A stretch of 64,000 nt of DNA, from positions 1 to 64,000 of the forward strand of contig JADZAP010000025.1 in the NCBI GenBank assembly GCA_020852705.1. The letters run 5' to 3'. This stretch comes from Ignavibacteria bacterium. Its GTDB lineage: Bacteria; Bacteroidota; Ignavibacteria; Tepidaquicellales; OLB5. Made by a program: the position numbers and the translations under genes. Under the pieces are notes generated by a model. That model worked only from the letters and a program-made list of their open reading frames with translations. It made no database searches and was not told the DNA's origin. Position 1 is the first letter of the stretch; each line of letters begins with the position of its first letter. Of the stretch, positions 45,395 to 53,817 are shown one piece after another.

Positions 45395-45985
45395 TTATAA
45401 TCCCGGTACAAGATCAAAAAAATGAAATGGGCTTGCATAAAAATCACCAGGACCAAAGTAATCTTTGGAAACCCTTGTAATTTTTCCATCGCTATTTTTA
45501 CGGAATACAGATGCCCCCGGCAAATAACCGTCTTTTTCATTATAATAACCCATATCTTTAATAAATGTATTTGCTGTTGCTGAGTACATATTGAATTTCC
45601 ACCCTCTTGAAGCAGAAAAATCCTTTTGCACCTCTGGTGCATCGGGCGAAATAAGCGCAAAAGAAGTTTTCTTTTCAATAAAATAGCTTACGCCGCTAAA
45701 CCCATCTGCCCATAATGTGCAGTATGAGCATGATTTACCCATATTATGAATAATTATCAAATGCTCTTTATCTCCAAACATTTCAGAAAGCTTTTTATCA
45801 TTTCCTTCTCTATCTTTAAAAATGTAATCTTCAACATCCATTCGGGAAATTTTAGAAGTGAGCTTAATATATTTTTTTCTAAGTTCAATTATTTCTTCAT
45901 GAAGCTTATTTAGCTTTTTTTCCGATTTTTCCTTTTTATTGATTTTGTTTTTGCTGCCCGCTGATTTTTTATCTTTTTTTCCCAT
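45395..45985 (-). CDS. DUF899 thioredoxin-like protein
   Basis: The 196-aa protein starts with a very Lys-rich segment (1-30) and then a thioredoxin-like DUF899 domain: HLIIHNMGKSCSYCTLWADG with a Cys-x-x-Cys, FALISPDAPEVQKDFSASRG, GYLPGASVFRK and FYASPFHFFDLVPGL. Members are presumed redox proteins. It lies 19 bp upstream of the DinB-like gene, likely the first gene of the minus-strand run that ends with ACMSD. Confidence 0.85.
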   Translation of the reverse strand: MGKKDKKSAGSKNKINKKEKSEKKLNKLHEEIIELRKKYIKLTSKISRMDVEDYIFKDREGNDKKLSEMFGDKEHLIIIHNMGKSCSYCTLWADGFSGVSYFIEKKTSFALISPDAPEVQKDFSASRGWKFNMYSATANTFIKDMGYYNEKDGYLPGASVFRKNSDGKITRVSKDYFGPGDFYASPFHFFDLVPGL

Positions 45986-46160
45986 AATATTTTAATTTTT
46001 GCTCAAAAATGGCAAAATTCTTTTAAAAATAAAGCTTTTGGTGGATTTACTCTAATAATAAAAATAAGTTCTTTTATAAACTATACCATTCGTAACTTAT
46101 TGCCGGTTATCTTTTGATTTGTAGTTATATATTTTACTTTTTAGTATTTATAAATATTTG

Positions 46161-46168
46161 TATTTTTG
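46161..46168 (+). promoter_or_regulatory. TAnnTTTG -7-like element before the GxSxG hydrolase
   Basis: TATTTTTG fits the -7 consensus, 31 bp before the ATG at 46200. It argues for the ATG rather than the TTG at 46158 as start. The -33 region is only T-rich. Confidence 0.35.
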
Positions 46169-46199
46169 CAGTTCACTCCTAAAACAAAATATTACAAGT

Positions 46200-46934
46200 A
46201 TGCAAAGAGAAATTCAAAAATGGTTCAGTCCAAACCTGAATAAAGATATGGAAATTGTTATTTACGGAACAGGCAGTCAATATGCACTGTTAATGTTTCC
46301 TACTGCGGCAGCTGATTTCCTTGAATATGAACGATTCCATTTGATTGAATCTATTATGCCCTATATTAATAAAGGAAAAATCAGAGCGTATTCAATAAAC
46401 AGTATTAATAATGAAAGCTGGCTGAATGATGGAAATCACCCTGAATATAAATCAGAGCGTCACAGGCAGTTTAATGATTATGTTGTAAATGAAGTTGTAC
46501 CGTTTATTAAATCACAATGCGGTGATGAAGTTCAGATAATAACAACCGGTGCATCTTTTGGTGCATTGCATGCAGCAAATCTGTTCTTCCGCAGACCTGA
46601 TCTTTTTGCGGGTACTATTGCAATGAGCGGCTCGTATGACCTTAAGGATTACAGCAAAGGTTACTATGATGATAATGTTTATTTTAATTCACCAGTAGAT
46701 TATCTAAGTAACCTTAATGATGAAAATATTATTAATCAGATAAAAAACAGAAAACACATTTACATTACCACCGGACAGGGCAGTTATGAAAATCCAGAGG
46801 CATCTAGGAATTTAAGTAATGTACTTAACGCTAAAGGAATTAATCATGAACTTGACCTATGGGGTTATGATATTCCCCATGACTGGCCTTCATGGCGTAA
46901 AATGCTGCCGTATTTTATTGATACTAAACTGTAA
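46200..46934 (+). CDS. Alpha/beta hydrolase (esterase-like, GxSxG), candidate formamidase
   Basis: From ATG 46200 the protein is 244 aa. It has the esterase-type nucleophile elbow G117-A-S119-F-G121, the AMSGSYDLKDY strand, ITTGQGSYE and a C-terminal DIPHDWPSW with the likely catalytic His. There is no signal peptide, so it is cytoplasmic. It resembles the short esterase/putative hydrolase group (COG4947-like). The flanks are HAAO/ACMSD and kynureninase/KMO genes, and no known N-formylkynurenine formamidase family is present in the window. It is therefore a reasonable candidate for that step, but nothing in the sequence proves it. Its own terminator follows, so it is a single-gene unit. Confidence 0.8.
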   Translation: MQREIQKWFSPNLNKDMEIVIYGTGSQYALLMFPTAAADFLEYERFHLIESIMPYINKGKIRAYSINSINNESWLNDGNHPEYKSERHRQFNDYVVNEVVPFIKSQCGDEVQIITTGASFGALHAANLFFRRPDLFAGTIAMSGSYDLKDYSKGYYDDNVYFNSPVDYLSNLNDENIINQIKNRKHIYITTGQGSYENPEASRNLSNVLNAKGINHELDLWGYDIPHDWPSWRKMLPYFIDTKL

Positions 46935-46943
46935 AGTTTATAT

Positions 46944-46970
46944 ATCCCCTCAACCTGAGGGGATTTTTTT
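46944..46970 (+). terminator. Strong intrinsic terminator after the GxSxG hydrolase
   Basis: ATCCCCTCA (46944-46952) and TGAGGGGAT (46956-46964) form a perfect 9-bp stem with a 3-nt loop, followed by seven T. The hydrolase is thus insulated from the FKBP gene. Confidence 0.92.
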
Positions 46971-47052
46971 ATCTTCAAAATTAATTAATTACTGGTATTA
47001 ATTTTTGCATTAAGATAATATCCTGAAAAGTTAAATACATAAAATCTTAATT

Positions 47053-47081
47053 TTTGGACTGTTAGATTATATGTATATTTG
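47053..47081 (+). promoter_or_regulatory. Bacteroidota-type promoter (TTTG N17 TAnnTTTG)
   Basis: TTTG (47053-47056), a 17-nt spacer and TATATTTG (47074-47081) match the -33/-7 consensus, leaving a leader of about 28 bp before the FKBP ATG at 47117. This is the best two-part match found in the window. It could drive the FKBP-nitrobindin-kynU run. Confidence 0.5.
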
Positions 47082-47116
47082 TTAATTTGTAAATTCAAAT
47101 CAATTAAGAAATAAAA

Positions 47117-47881
47117 ATGAAAAGTATAATAATTTTATTATTAGTATCTGTACTTACTGTATATTCACAAAATGGTGATACAATTTCCACTGCTAGCGGA
47201 TTAAAATATATAGTGCTTAAAAAAGGCAATGGAAAAGCTTCTGTTGCAGGAAAAGTTGCTGAAGTTCACTATACAGGCTGGCTTCTTAACGGAAAAAAAT
47301 TTGATTCATCCTTTGATAGAAATGAACCGCTGGAATTTATTTTAGGTGCAAAACAGGTTATTGCAGGCTGGGATGAGGGTGTGGCATTAATGCACGTTGG
47401 TGATAAGTTCAGACTTATACTTCCTCCAGAGCTTGCCTATGGTGAAAACGGGGCAGGGGAAATTATTCCCCCTAATTCAACTTTGATATTTGATGTTGAA
47501 TTATTAGGAGTACACAAACCTAAAAAATCTATTGTGGATACTTTGATGGCTGTTATTCTGGATAAGAATGTTGAAAAAGCTGTTCAGCTTTATTGGAATT
47601 TGTACGAAGATAAACCCGATGATTATAATTTTAAAGAAAGTCAGCTTAATGTGCTTGGTTACCGGCTTTTGCAGGTTGGATTATACAAGCAGGCAGTAGA
47701 AATTTTTAAGCTGAACGTTGAACAATATCCCGATTCATTTAACACTTATGATAGCTTGGGTGAAGGTTATATGAATGCCGGTGATACAAAAAATGCAATA
47801 AAAAATTATAAACTTTCATTAAAACTTAACCCCGAAAATGAAAATGCCAAGAAAATGCTTGAAACCCTGAATAATAAATAA
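47117..47881 (+). CDS. Exported FKBP-type peptidyl-prolyl isomerase with TPR tail
   Basis: The 254-aa protein has a signal peptide (about 1-17), an FKBP domain (about 25-135: VHYTGWLLNGKKFDSSFDR, FILGAKQVIAGWDEGVALM, LAYGENGAGEIIPPNSTLIF) and C-terminal TPR-like helices (about 170-250: YKQAVEIFKLNVEQYP, DSLGEGYMNAGDTKNAIKNY). It should catalyse prolyl isomerisation in the periplasm and hold clients through the TPRs. It leads a plus-strand run into the nitrobindin-like and kynurenine genes (gap 37 bp). Confidence 0.93.
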   Translation: MKSIIILLLVSVLTVYSQNGDTISTASGLKYIVLKKGNGKASVAGKVAEVHYTGWLLNGKKFDSSFDRNEPLEFILGAKQVIAGWDEGVALMHVGDKFRLILPPELAYGENGAGEIIPPNSTLIFDVELLGVHKPKKSIVDTLMAVILDKNVEKAVQLYWNLYEDKPDDYNFKESQLNVLGYRLLQVGLYKQAVEIFKLNVEQYPDSFNTYDSLGEGYMNAGDTKNAIKNYKLSLKLNPENENAKKMLETLNNK

Positions 47882-47918
47882 GTTAACATAATTAATATTA
47901 AAAGCACATAATTAAATT

Positions 47919-48398
47919 ATGAAGATAGAAGAGCTATTATTTTTAGAAGGCAGATGGGAAGGAAGCGGAACTGCACAATACCCTTTAATTTCCGAAGTAT
48001 CTTACAGCGAAATTCTGAATTTTGAATATGATAAAACTAAAGGTTTTATATTTTATATACAGCAAACAAAGTTTAAAATTCCCGGTAAAGAAAATGATAC
48101 ACTTCATCATGAATCCGGTTTCATTAAGCAAACAGAATCCGGAAATATTGAGCTTTCCAATTCACAAAATAATGGCAGGGTAGAAGTTTTATATCTTGAT
48201 AATCTGCAAATATCAGAACAAAATACAAGAATTGTATTTGAATCCAAGCTTTTTGGTAATGACCCCAAAATGATAAAAACACTTAGGGAGTATAATCTAA
48301 CCGGCAGTAATATGTTCTACGAAATGAAAATGGCTACAAGTTCTAATCAGGTTTTAAGTACACATCTTAAATCTGAATTAACCAAAAAGGGAAATTAA
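47919..48398 (+). CDS. Nitrobindin-like (THAP4/FABP-fold) haem-binding protein
   Basis: The 159-aa protein has the nitrobindin start G11-R-W13-E-G15-S-G17, then the HHESGFIK strand and a C-terminal THLKSELTKKG helix with H149 at the place of the proximal haem ligand. These ten-stranded beta-barrels bind ferric haem and isomerise peroxynitrite. The gene is 8 bp before kynU. Tryptophan 2,3-dioxygenase is a haem enzyme made in the same pathway, but any functional link is inference. Confidence 0.8.
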   Translation: MKIEELLFLEGRWEGSGTAQYPLISEVSYSEILNFEYDKTKGFIFYIQQTKFKIPGKENDTLHHESGFIKQTESGNIELSNSQNNGRVEVLYLDNLQISEQNTRIVFESKLFGNDPKMIKTLREYNLTGSNMFYEMKMATSSNQVLSTHLKSELTKKGN

Positions 48399-48406
48399 CA
48401 TATCTG

Positions 48407-49666
48407 ATGAAATTTAATAATACCTTTGATTTTGCTTTTTCTTTAGATAACAAGGATGAATTAAAATACTACCGAAACCGTTTTTATATTCCGCAAACAA
48501 ACACTGGCAAAGATGTAATTTATTTTGCGGGTAACTCGCTTGGACTTCAGCCAAAAACTGTTAGGGAATATATTGAGCAGGAACTGCTGGACTGGGAAAA
48601 AATGGGTGTTGAAGGGCACAATCATGCTAAATACCCATGGCTTCCTTATCACGAATTTTTAACAGAGCAAACTGCTGCACTTACAGGTGCCCTGCCCGAA
48701 GAAGTTATAAATATGAATTCGCTTACTGTGAACCTTCATTTAATGATGATTTCATTCTACCGCCCAACTGTAAATAAAAATAAGATACTAATTGAAGCTA
48801 ATGCATTTCCTTCCGACCATTATGCACTTCAGTCACAAATTAAATTCCATGGGTATGATCCCAAAGAGTGTCTTATTGAAATGAAGCCTTTAAATGGTGA
48901 ACAAGTAATAAGAACAGAAAATATTCTTCAAAAAATTAATGAAGATGGTGATAAGATTGCATTAATAATGTTTTCAGGGGTTAATTATTACTCCGGTCAG
49001 GCATTTGATATGGAAAAAATAACTAAAGCAGGTCATACAAAAGGGTGTATGGTTGGATTTGACTTAGCTCATGCAGCAGGTAATTTAAAATTAAAGCTTA
49101 ATAAATGGGGCTGCGATTTTGCCGTTTGGTGCAGTTATAAGTATTTAAATGGCGGTCCCGGTGCAATTGCAGGGGCTTTTGTTCACAAAAAGCATTTATT
49201 GGATATGACAATCCCTAAATTTTGGGGATGGTGGGGACAGGATAAAGCTACAAGATTTCTTATGGATCATGATTTCCGGCCTATACCAACTGCTGAAAGC
49301 TGGCAATTAAGCAATCCCCCAATTTTGCAGCTTGCGGCACTTCGAGCTTCGCTGGATATTTTTCATTCTGCCGGAATTGATAAATTGCGTTTAAAAAGTG
49401 AAATGTTAACCGGATTTATGGAATATCTTATTAATGAAAATAATGATGGTAATATAGAAATTATCACACCCCCAAACAAATATGAACGGGGATGTCAGCT
49501 TTCATTAAGAGCAAAAAAAGATGGTAAAGCCCTTCACAAAAAATTAAATAATTCAGGGGTTATTTGTGATTGGCGTGAACCTGATGTTATTCGCTGTGCA
49601 CCGGTACCTTTATATAATACTTTTACTGATGTTTGGAATTTTGTGAAATTATTGTATTCAAAATAA
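48407..49666 (+). CDS. kynU: Kynureninase
   Basis: The 419-aa PLP enzyme cleaves kynurenine or 3-hydroxykynurenine to anthranilate or 3-hydroxyanthranilate plus alanine. Family blocks: YFAGNSLGLQPK, NSLTVNLHLMM, ANAFPSDHYA, GVNYYSGQAFDM, GFDLAHAAGNL, the PLP Lys K245 in WCSYKYLNGGPG, and GWWGQDKATRF. Length is standard. It follows the nitrobindin-like gene by 8 bp and precedes KMO by 51 bp. With KMO next door, 3-hydroxykynurenine is the expected substrate. Confidence 0.97.
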   Translation: MKFNNTFDFAFSLDNKDELKYYRNRFYIPQTNTGKDVIYFAGNSLGLQPKTVREYIEQELLDWEKMGVEGHNHAKYPWLPYHEFLTEQTAALTGALPEEVINMNSLTVNLHLMMISFYRPTVNKNKILIEANAFPSDHYALQSQIKFHGYDPKECLIEMKPLNGEQVIRTENILQKINEDGDKIALIMFSGVNYYSGQAFDMEKITKAGHTKGCMVGFDLAHAAGNLKLKLNKWGCDFAVWCSYKYLNGGPGAIAGAFVHKKHLLDMTIPKFWGWWGQDKATRFLMDHDFRPIPTAESWQLSNPPILQLAALRASLDIFHSAGIDKLRLKSEMLTGFMEYLINENNDGNIEIITPPNKYERGCQLSLRAKKDGKALHKKLNNSGVICDWREPDVIRCAPVPLYNTFTDVWNFVKLLYSK

Positions 49667-49717
49667 TTAATTGATCTGCTGTATTTTTATTTTCATGCAA
49701 AGTACAATATATTAAAT

Positions 49718-51082
49718 ATGCAGAATATTACAATTGTTGGTGCTGGATTAGCAGGATCACTGCTTTCGGTTTATCTTGCTAAAAAAGGGTTTAATGTAAA
49801 TGTATATGAACGCCGTCCCGATATGCGGAAAACCGGCATTAGCGCAGGTAAATCTATTAACCTAGCACTTTCTGCCCGCGGTATTAATGCTTTAAAAGAA
49901 GTTGGGCTGTATGATGAAATAAAAAAAATCTCAATCCCTATGTATGGCAGAAGAATTCATACAATTGATGGCTCTACCAATCTGCAGCCTTATGGCAGAG
50001 ATTTGAGTGAATATATTAATTCAGTTTCACGAAGTGAACTGAATAAAAAACTGATGGATCTTGTCGAAAACTTCCCTTCTGTAAAAATACATTTTAATAT
50101 GCGCTGCATTAATATGGATCTTGCAAAAGATGAATTGTATTTTTACAACGAAGCACAGAATACCGAACATCATATTAGCTCACCTGTCACAATCTCAGCA
50201 GATGGCGCTGCATCTGCAGTAAGAATGGAAATGATGAAAACCCCGCGATTTGATTTTAAACAGGAATATGAAAATTACGGTTATAAAGAGCTTCACATTC
50301 CCCCAAACAATGACGGCACTTTTAAAATGGATACTAATGCACTTCATATATGGCCCCGCGGTTCATTTATGCTTATAGCTCTTCCAAATATGGATGGCAG
50401 TTTTACCTGCACTTTGTTTCTTGCATACGATAAATCATTTGCTGGTGAAAACAGTTTTGAGTTTTTAAATGATAAAAGTAAAGTTCAACAATTCTTTGAA
50501 AAGAATTTCCCCGATACTATAAGCTTAATGCCTGCATTATTAGAAGATTTTTTTGCAAATCCAACCGGCACTTTGATAACTATTAAATGTTTTCCATGGA
50601 GTATTGAGGGTAAAATGTTAATGTTAGGGGATGCCAGCCATGCTATTGTTCCGTTTTTTGGACAGGGTATGAATGCGGCATTTGAAGACTGCTCTGTGCT
50701 TAATAAATGTATTGATAATCATCCTGCTGAATGGAATAAAATTTTTAGTGAGTTCCAAACATTAAGAAAACCCAATACCGATGCAATTGCAGAGCTAGCT
50801 CAGGAAAATTTCATTGAAATGCGTGACCTTGTTGCTGAACCAAGTTACCTGCTTAAGAAAAAAATAGAAGCAAAACTTTACAGCATTTACCCTGATACAT
50901 TTGTTCCAAAATATTCAATGGTAACATTTCTTCGGATGCCTTATTCAACTGCACTTAAACGGGGTAAAATACAGGAAGAGATTCTGGAAGAGCTTAGCAA
51001 AGAAAAACTTTCACCCGAAAATATTGATTTAAAACAAGCTGATAAGTTAATTAAAGCAAAACTTCCAAAATTGGATTTATAA
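49718..51082 (+). CDS. kmo: Kynurenine 3-monooxygenase
   Basis: KMO (454 aa) uses FAD, NADPH and O2 to hydroxylate kynurenine. The FAD motif G8-A-G-L-A-G13 is followed by VYERRPDMRK and GKSINLALSARGINAL; LGDASHAIVPFFGQGMNAAFEDC is the second FAD block (split here: MLGDASHAIVPFFGQG). The C-terminus has FLRMPYSTALKRG as in bacterial KMOs. It ends a plus-strand run with kynU, facing a convergent lipoprotein gene. Confidence 0.97.
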   Translation: MQNITIVGAGLAGSLLSVYLAKKGFNVNVYERRPDMRKTGISAGKSINLALSARGINALKEVGLYDEIKKISIPMYGRRIHTIDGSTNLQPYGRDLSEYINSVSRSELNKKLMDLVENFPSVKIHFNMRCINMDLAKDELYFYNEAQNTEHHISSPVTISADGAASAVRMEMMKTPRFDFKQEYENYGYKELHIPPNNDGTFKMDTNALHIWPRGSFMLIALPNMDGSFTCTLFLAYDKSFAGENSFEFLNDKSKVQQFFEKNFPDTISLMPALLEDFFANPTGTLITIKCFPWSIEGKMLMLGDASHAIVPFFGQGMNAAFEDCSVLNKCIDNHPAEWNKIFSEFQTLRKPNTDAIAELAQENFIEMRDLVAEPSYLLKKKIEAKLYSIYPDTFVPKYSMVTFLRMPYSTALKRGKIQEEILEELSKEKLSPENIDLKQADKLIKAKLPKLDL

Positions 51083-51094
51083 TTTATTCAATTA

Positions 51095-51127
51095 ATAAAT
51101 TACTCCGGTTTAACAGCCGTAATTTAT
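51095..51127. terminator. Hairpin between convergent kmo and lipoprotein genes
   Basis: ATAAATTAC (51095-51103) pairs with GTAATTTAT (51119-51127), and CGG/CCG inside can extend the stem. It lies in the 54-bp gap between the two stop codons and could end transcripts from either side, though T runs are weak. Confidence 0.4.
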
Positions 51128-51136
51128 AAAATATAT

Positions 51137-52129
51137 TTAATTAACGCTAAGCTTTAGCTGACCTGAAGGAACAACATTATTAAATCCGTTTGATAATGTT
51201 TGTACTGTCCCAAACGATGCATGATTAATAATTCCGCTGAATATTACCAGATAAAACGGTTTTGAAATTGCTGCTCCCTGTTCAAATTTTGGCTCTAATG
51301 TAATAAATACATTATAATTATTTTCAAGATCAGCTATATCCGGTAAACCGCCGCCCGGGCAGTTGGCTAGAAGCCAGTCGTTGCCCGGTAAATTCCATGT
51401 TAAACCGCCTGTCATTTGACATTGCTGATTATCATCTGCTGTATTTGGAGATTCAAACCTGCCTATATTATAAATATTAGCTGTATTGTTTTCTTTTACC
51501 CATGCCTGATAAATCCATTCAGCTGTATCTGGTAATACCGGAAGCGTTATACCTGCAGCGGTTCCTGTGGTATCTGTTGTGAACCATAATCCTTTTTTAT
51601 ATTCAGATGATGCAATTCCTTTTGTTGGTGTTGCTAATATATATTTAGCAGCAGATGAAGAAAATTGTGAAGATATAGGTAGTATTTCATTGTATGTCAT
51701 TGTGAGATTATATATAAGATCATTACCTGAAATTTGTTTTGCTCCGCCTAGAATTTTAATATTGCTTGGAATAGTATCAAAATATCCCGGGGGCTGAATT
51801 GTAATCAATACATCACCAATATTATTTATATTGGAAATTTTAGATAAATTGACTGAAAATGTCCCTCCTGAAGTATCTGTAATTTGACCGGAAGGATTAA
51901 CAGCAAATCTTCCCATTGAGCGGAACGAATTTTCATCATGATCTAAACTTGTTTCTACACTGCCCCAAAGTTCATAAGTGCCGTCAACATTCTTATCAAG
52001 CATTTTTAGATTTGTTAAACTTAATGTTCCGCTGTTTTGTGAAGTACTAACACCTGAATCATTGCAAGAAAATATCATTATACTCAGGATGAAGCTAAAA
52101 AATAAAATATATATTCTTTTCATTTTCAT
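51137..52129 (-). CDS. Lipoprotein with anti-sigma-K-like beta-domain
   Basis: The 330-aa protein has a lipoprotein signal with the lipobox IFSC (Cys about residue 22) and a mature part in two similar halves, each with an YELWG/YQAWVKENN-type segment and SxGRFxxxxxG. This is reminiscent of the RskA-type anti-sigma-K domain, where tryptophan-rich beta motifs bind ligands. It has no transmembrane helix or N-terminal sigma-binding domain, so it is not itself an anti-sigma factor. An 8-bp inverted repeat sits immediately before its start. Confidence 0.72.
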   Translation of the reverse strand: MKMKRIYILFFSFILSIMIFSCNDSGVSTSQNSGTLSLTNLKMLDKNVDGTYELWGSVETSLDHDENSFRSMGRFAVNPSGQITDTSGGTFSVNLSKISNINNIGDVLITIQPPGYFDTIPSNIKILGGAKQISGNDLIYNLTMTYNEILPISSQFSSSAAKYILATPTKGIASSEYKKGLWFTTDTTGTAAGITLPVLPDTAEWIYQAWVKENNTANIYNIGRFESPNTADDNQQCQMTGGLTWNLPGNDWLLANCPGGGLPDIADLENNYNVFITLEPKFEQGAAISKPFYLVIFSGIINHASFGTVQTLSNGFNNVVPSGQLKLSVN

Positions 52130-52132
52130 AAT

Positions 52133-52154
52133 TTGTCATATTGATGTATGACAA
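52133..52154 (-). promoter_or_regulatory. Inverted repeat next to the lipoprotein start
   Basis: TTGTCATA (52133-52140) and TATGACAA (52147-52154) form perfect 8-bp arms with a 6-nt spacer, ending 3 bp before the lipoprotein ATG. In RNA it would be a hairpin over the ribosome-binding region; in DNA it could be an operator. Confidence 0.5.
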
Positions 52155-52536
52155 CACTTTTCTAGAGGTTTTATAATTTTTAATATTATTATTTAATTGA
52201 ATAAAAATAAAGGAAGCGGTATATTAAAATATCATATATTGCATTAATATTCCAGTATTTATTTATTTTGATAGTTTATTTTTACCAATTATTGATAAAG
52301 TAATAAAAATTTTTGTAACTTGATGAATAAAATAATTACAGTTCACAATCTATTTAATAAAAATCAGATAAACAATGATTATTTTAATTAATCTCCTAAT
52401 TAAAAACGTCAATTTGTAGTATAAAATTTCAGATTTAATAGAAAATACTGTTATTAATAAACTTAATTTATTCTGATAAATACATAATTTTCATGCCATA
52501 AATCCACAAAATTTTAGATACTAACTTTAATAAATT

Positions 52537-52575
52537 AAGTGTAAATTACACTTTATATGCATAAAAATGCATATA
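52537..52575. promoter_or_regulatory. Two abutting perfect palindromes upstream of dxr
   Basis: AAGTGTAAATTACACTT (52537-52553) is a perfect 17-bp palindrome with a one-base centre. Directly next to it, TATATGCAT (52554-52562) and ATGCATATA (52567-52575) are perfect 9-bp arms around AAAA. The second ends 19 bp before the dxr ATG. They look like repressor or activator operators, or adjacent hairpins in the leader. The bound factor is unknown. Confidence 0.6.
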
Positions 52576-52594
52576 TTTAAAATTTAAAGCTTTA

Positions 52595-53761
52595 ATGAAA
52601 AATATTGCTGTTTTTGGCTCTACAGGTTCTATTGGCAGAAATACACTTGAAGTAGTTCGGAATCTTAATAAAAATGGATTTCCTGTAACAATTAAGTACC
52701 TTACAGCAAATTCAAATTGGCAGCTGCTTGCCGAGCAAATTGAAGAATTTTTACCCTCTGCAGCGGTTATTTTTAACTATGAAAGTTTTAAAGCATTAAA
52801 AAACCGTTCTTTTAAACATAAGTGTGAAATTTTCTGCGGTACCGAAGGCATTAAAGAAATTGCAAAGCGAAACGATTTTGAAGCTGTTGTTAATGCTCTT
52901 GTTGGCTTCAGCGGACTGATTCCAACAATTGAAGCCATTAAAAATGGCAAAGATATTGCATTAGCCAATAAAGAATCATTAGTTGTAGCAGGTGAACTCA
53001 TTTATCAAATGCTTGGCAGCAGTAATTCAAATATGCTGCCTGTTGATAGTGAACACAGTGCTATTTTGCAATGCCTAATTGGCGAGCCAATGAAAGAGAT
53101 AAAAAAGCTTTTCCTCACTGCCTCAGGCGGTCCCTTTAGAGAGCTTCCGGTTAATGAAATGGCAAATGTCTCGGTTGCTGATGCATTAAAGCATCCTAAC
53201 TGGAAAATGGGTAATAAAATAACAATAGATTCTGCAACTTTAATGAACAAAGGATTTGAAATTATTGAAGCTAAATGGTTGTTCAATATTGAAGCAGAAA
53301 ATATTGATGTTTTAATTCATCCGCAGTCTATTATTCATTCTATGGTGGAGTTTTCTGACGGTTCTGTGAAAGCACAGTTAGGCGTTCCTGATATGAAACT
53401 CCCTATTCAGTATGCGTTAACTCATCCGCAAAGAATAGGTTCAGATTTTCCAAGAATTGATTTTAAACAGCTGAAAAATCTTGATTTTGGAGTGCCTGAT
53501 CTTGAAAAGTTTGAGTGCCTTAAACTTGCATACGATGTAATAAAATCCGGCGGATCTTATCCAATAGTAATGAATGGTGCAAATGAAGCAGCAGTAAATT
53601 TGTTTCTTAATGGAAAAATAAGGTTTACCGATATTCCATCACTGATAAAATCTGCAATTGATAAACATGAAAATCACTCGGAACTTTCACTTGATGGTAT
53701 TATTGAAATTGACAGCTGGTCAAAAAGATTTGTAAATGATACTGCCCTTGCGGCAGCATAG
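52595..53761 (+). CDS. dxr: 1-deoxy-D-xylulose 5-phosphate reductoisomerase
   Basis: Dxr (388 aa) makes 2-C-methyl-D-erythritol 4-phosphate in the non-mevalonate isoprenoid pathway. It has the NADPH loop GSTGSIG (8-14), NKESLVVAGELI, the metal/substrate site PVDSEHSAILQC, and LTASGGPFRELP with KHPNWKMGNKITIDSATLMN (split). Length is standard. It is followed 56 bp later by rseP, a conserved pair. Palindromes lie upstream. Confidence 0.97.
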   Translation: MKNIAVFGSTGSIGRNTLEVVRNLNKNGFPVTIKYLTANSNWQLLAEQIEEFLPSAAVIFNYESFKALKNRSFKHKCEIFCGTEGIKEIAKRNDFEAVVNALVGFSGLIPTIEAIKNGKDIALANKESLVVAGELIYQMLGSSNSNMLPVDSEHSAILQCLIGEPMKEIKKLFLTASGGPFRELPVNEMANVSVADALKHPNWKMGNKITIDSATLMNKGFEIIEAKWLFNIEAENIDVLIHPQSIIHSMVEFSDGSVKAQLGVPDMKLPIQYALTHPQRIGSDFPRIDFKQLKNLDFGVPDLEKFECLKLAYDVIKSGGSYPIVMNGANEAAVNLFLNGKIRFTDIPSLIKSAIDKHENHSELSLDGIIEIDSWSKRFVNDTALAAA

Positions 53762-53817
53762 CTGAAAAATTTATATTCAGTTATTTAACTAATAAAAAGG
53801 AGAAATACTAAAATTAT

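Larger units (their letters stand above)
52130..52594. other. Divergent intergenic region, 465 bp, with palindromes at both ends
   Basis: This very AT-rich gap separates the divergent lipoprotein and dxr genes. It carries an inverted repeat next to the lipoprotein start (52133-52154) and two back-to-back palindromes before dxr (52537-52575). The middle 380 bp shows no ORF, RNA or repeat that I can support. Confidence 0.7.
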
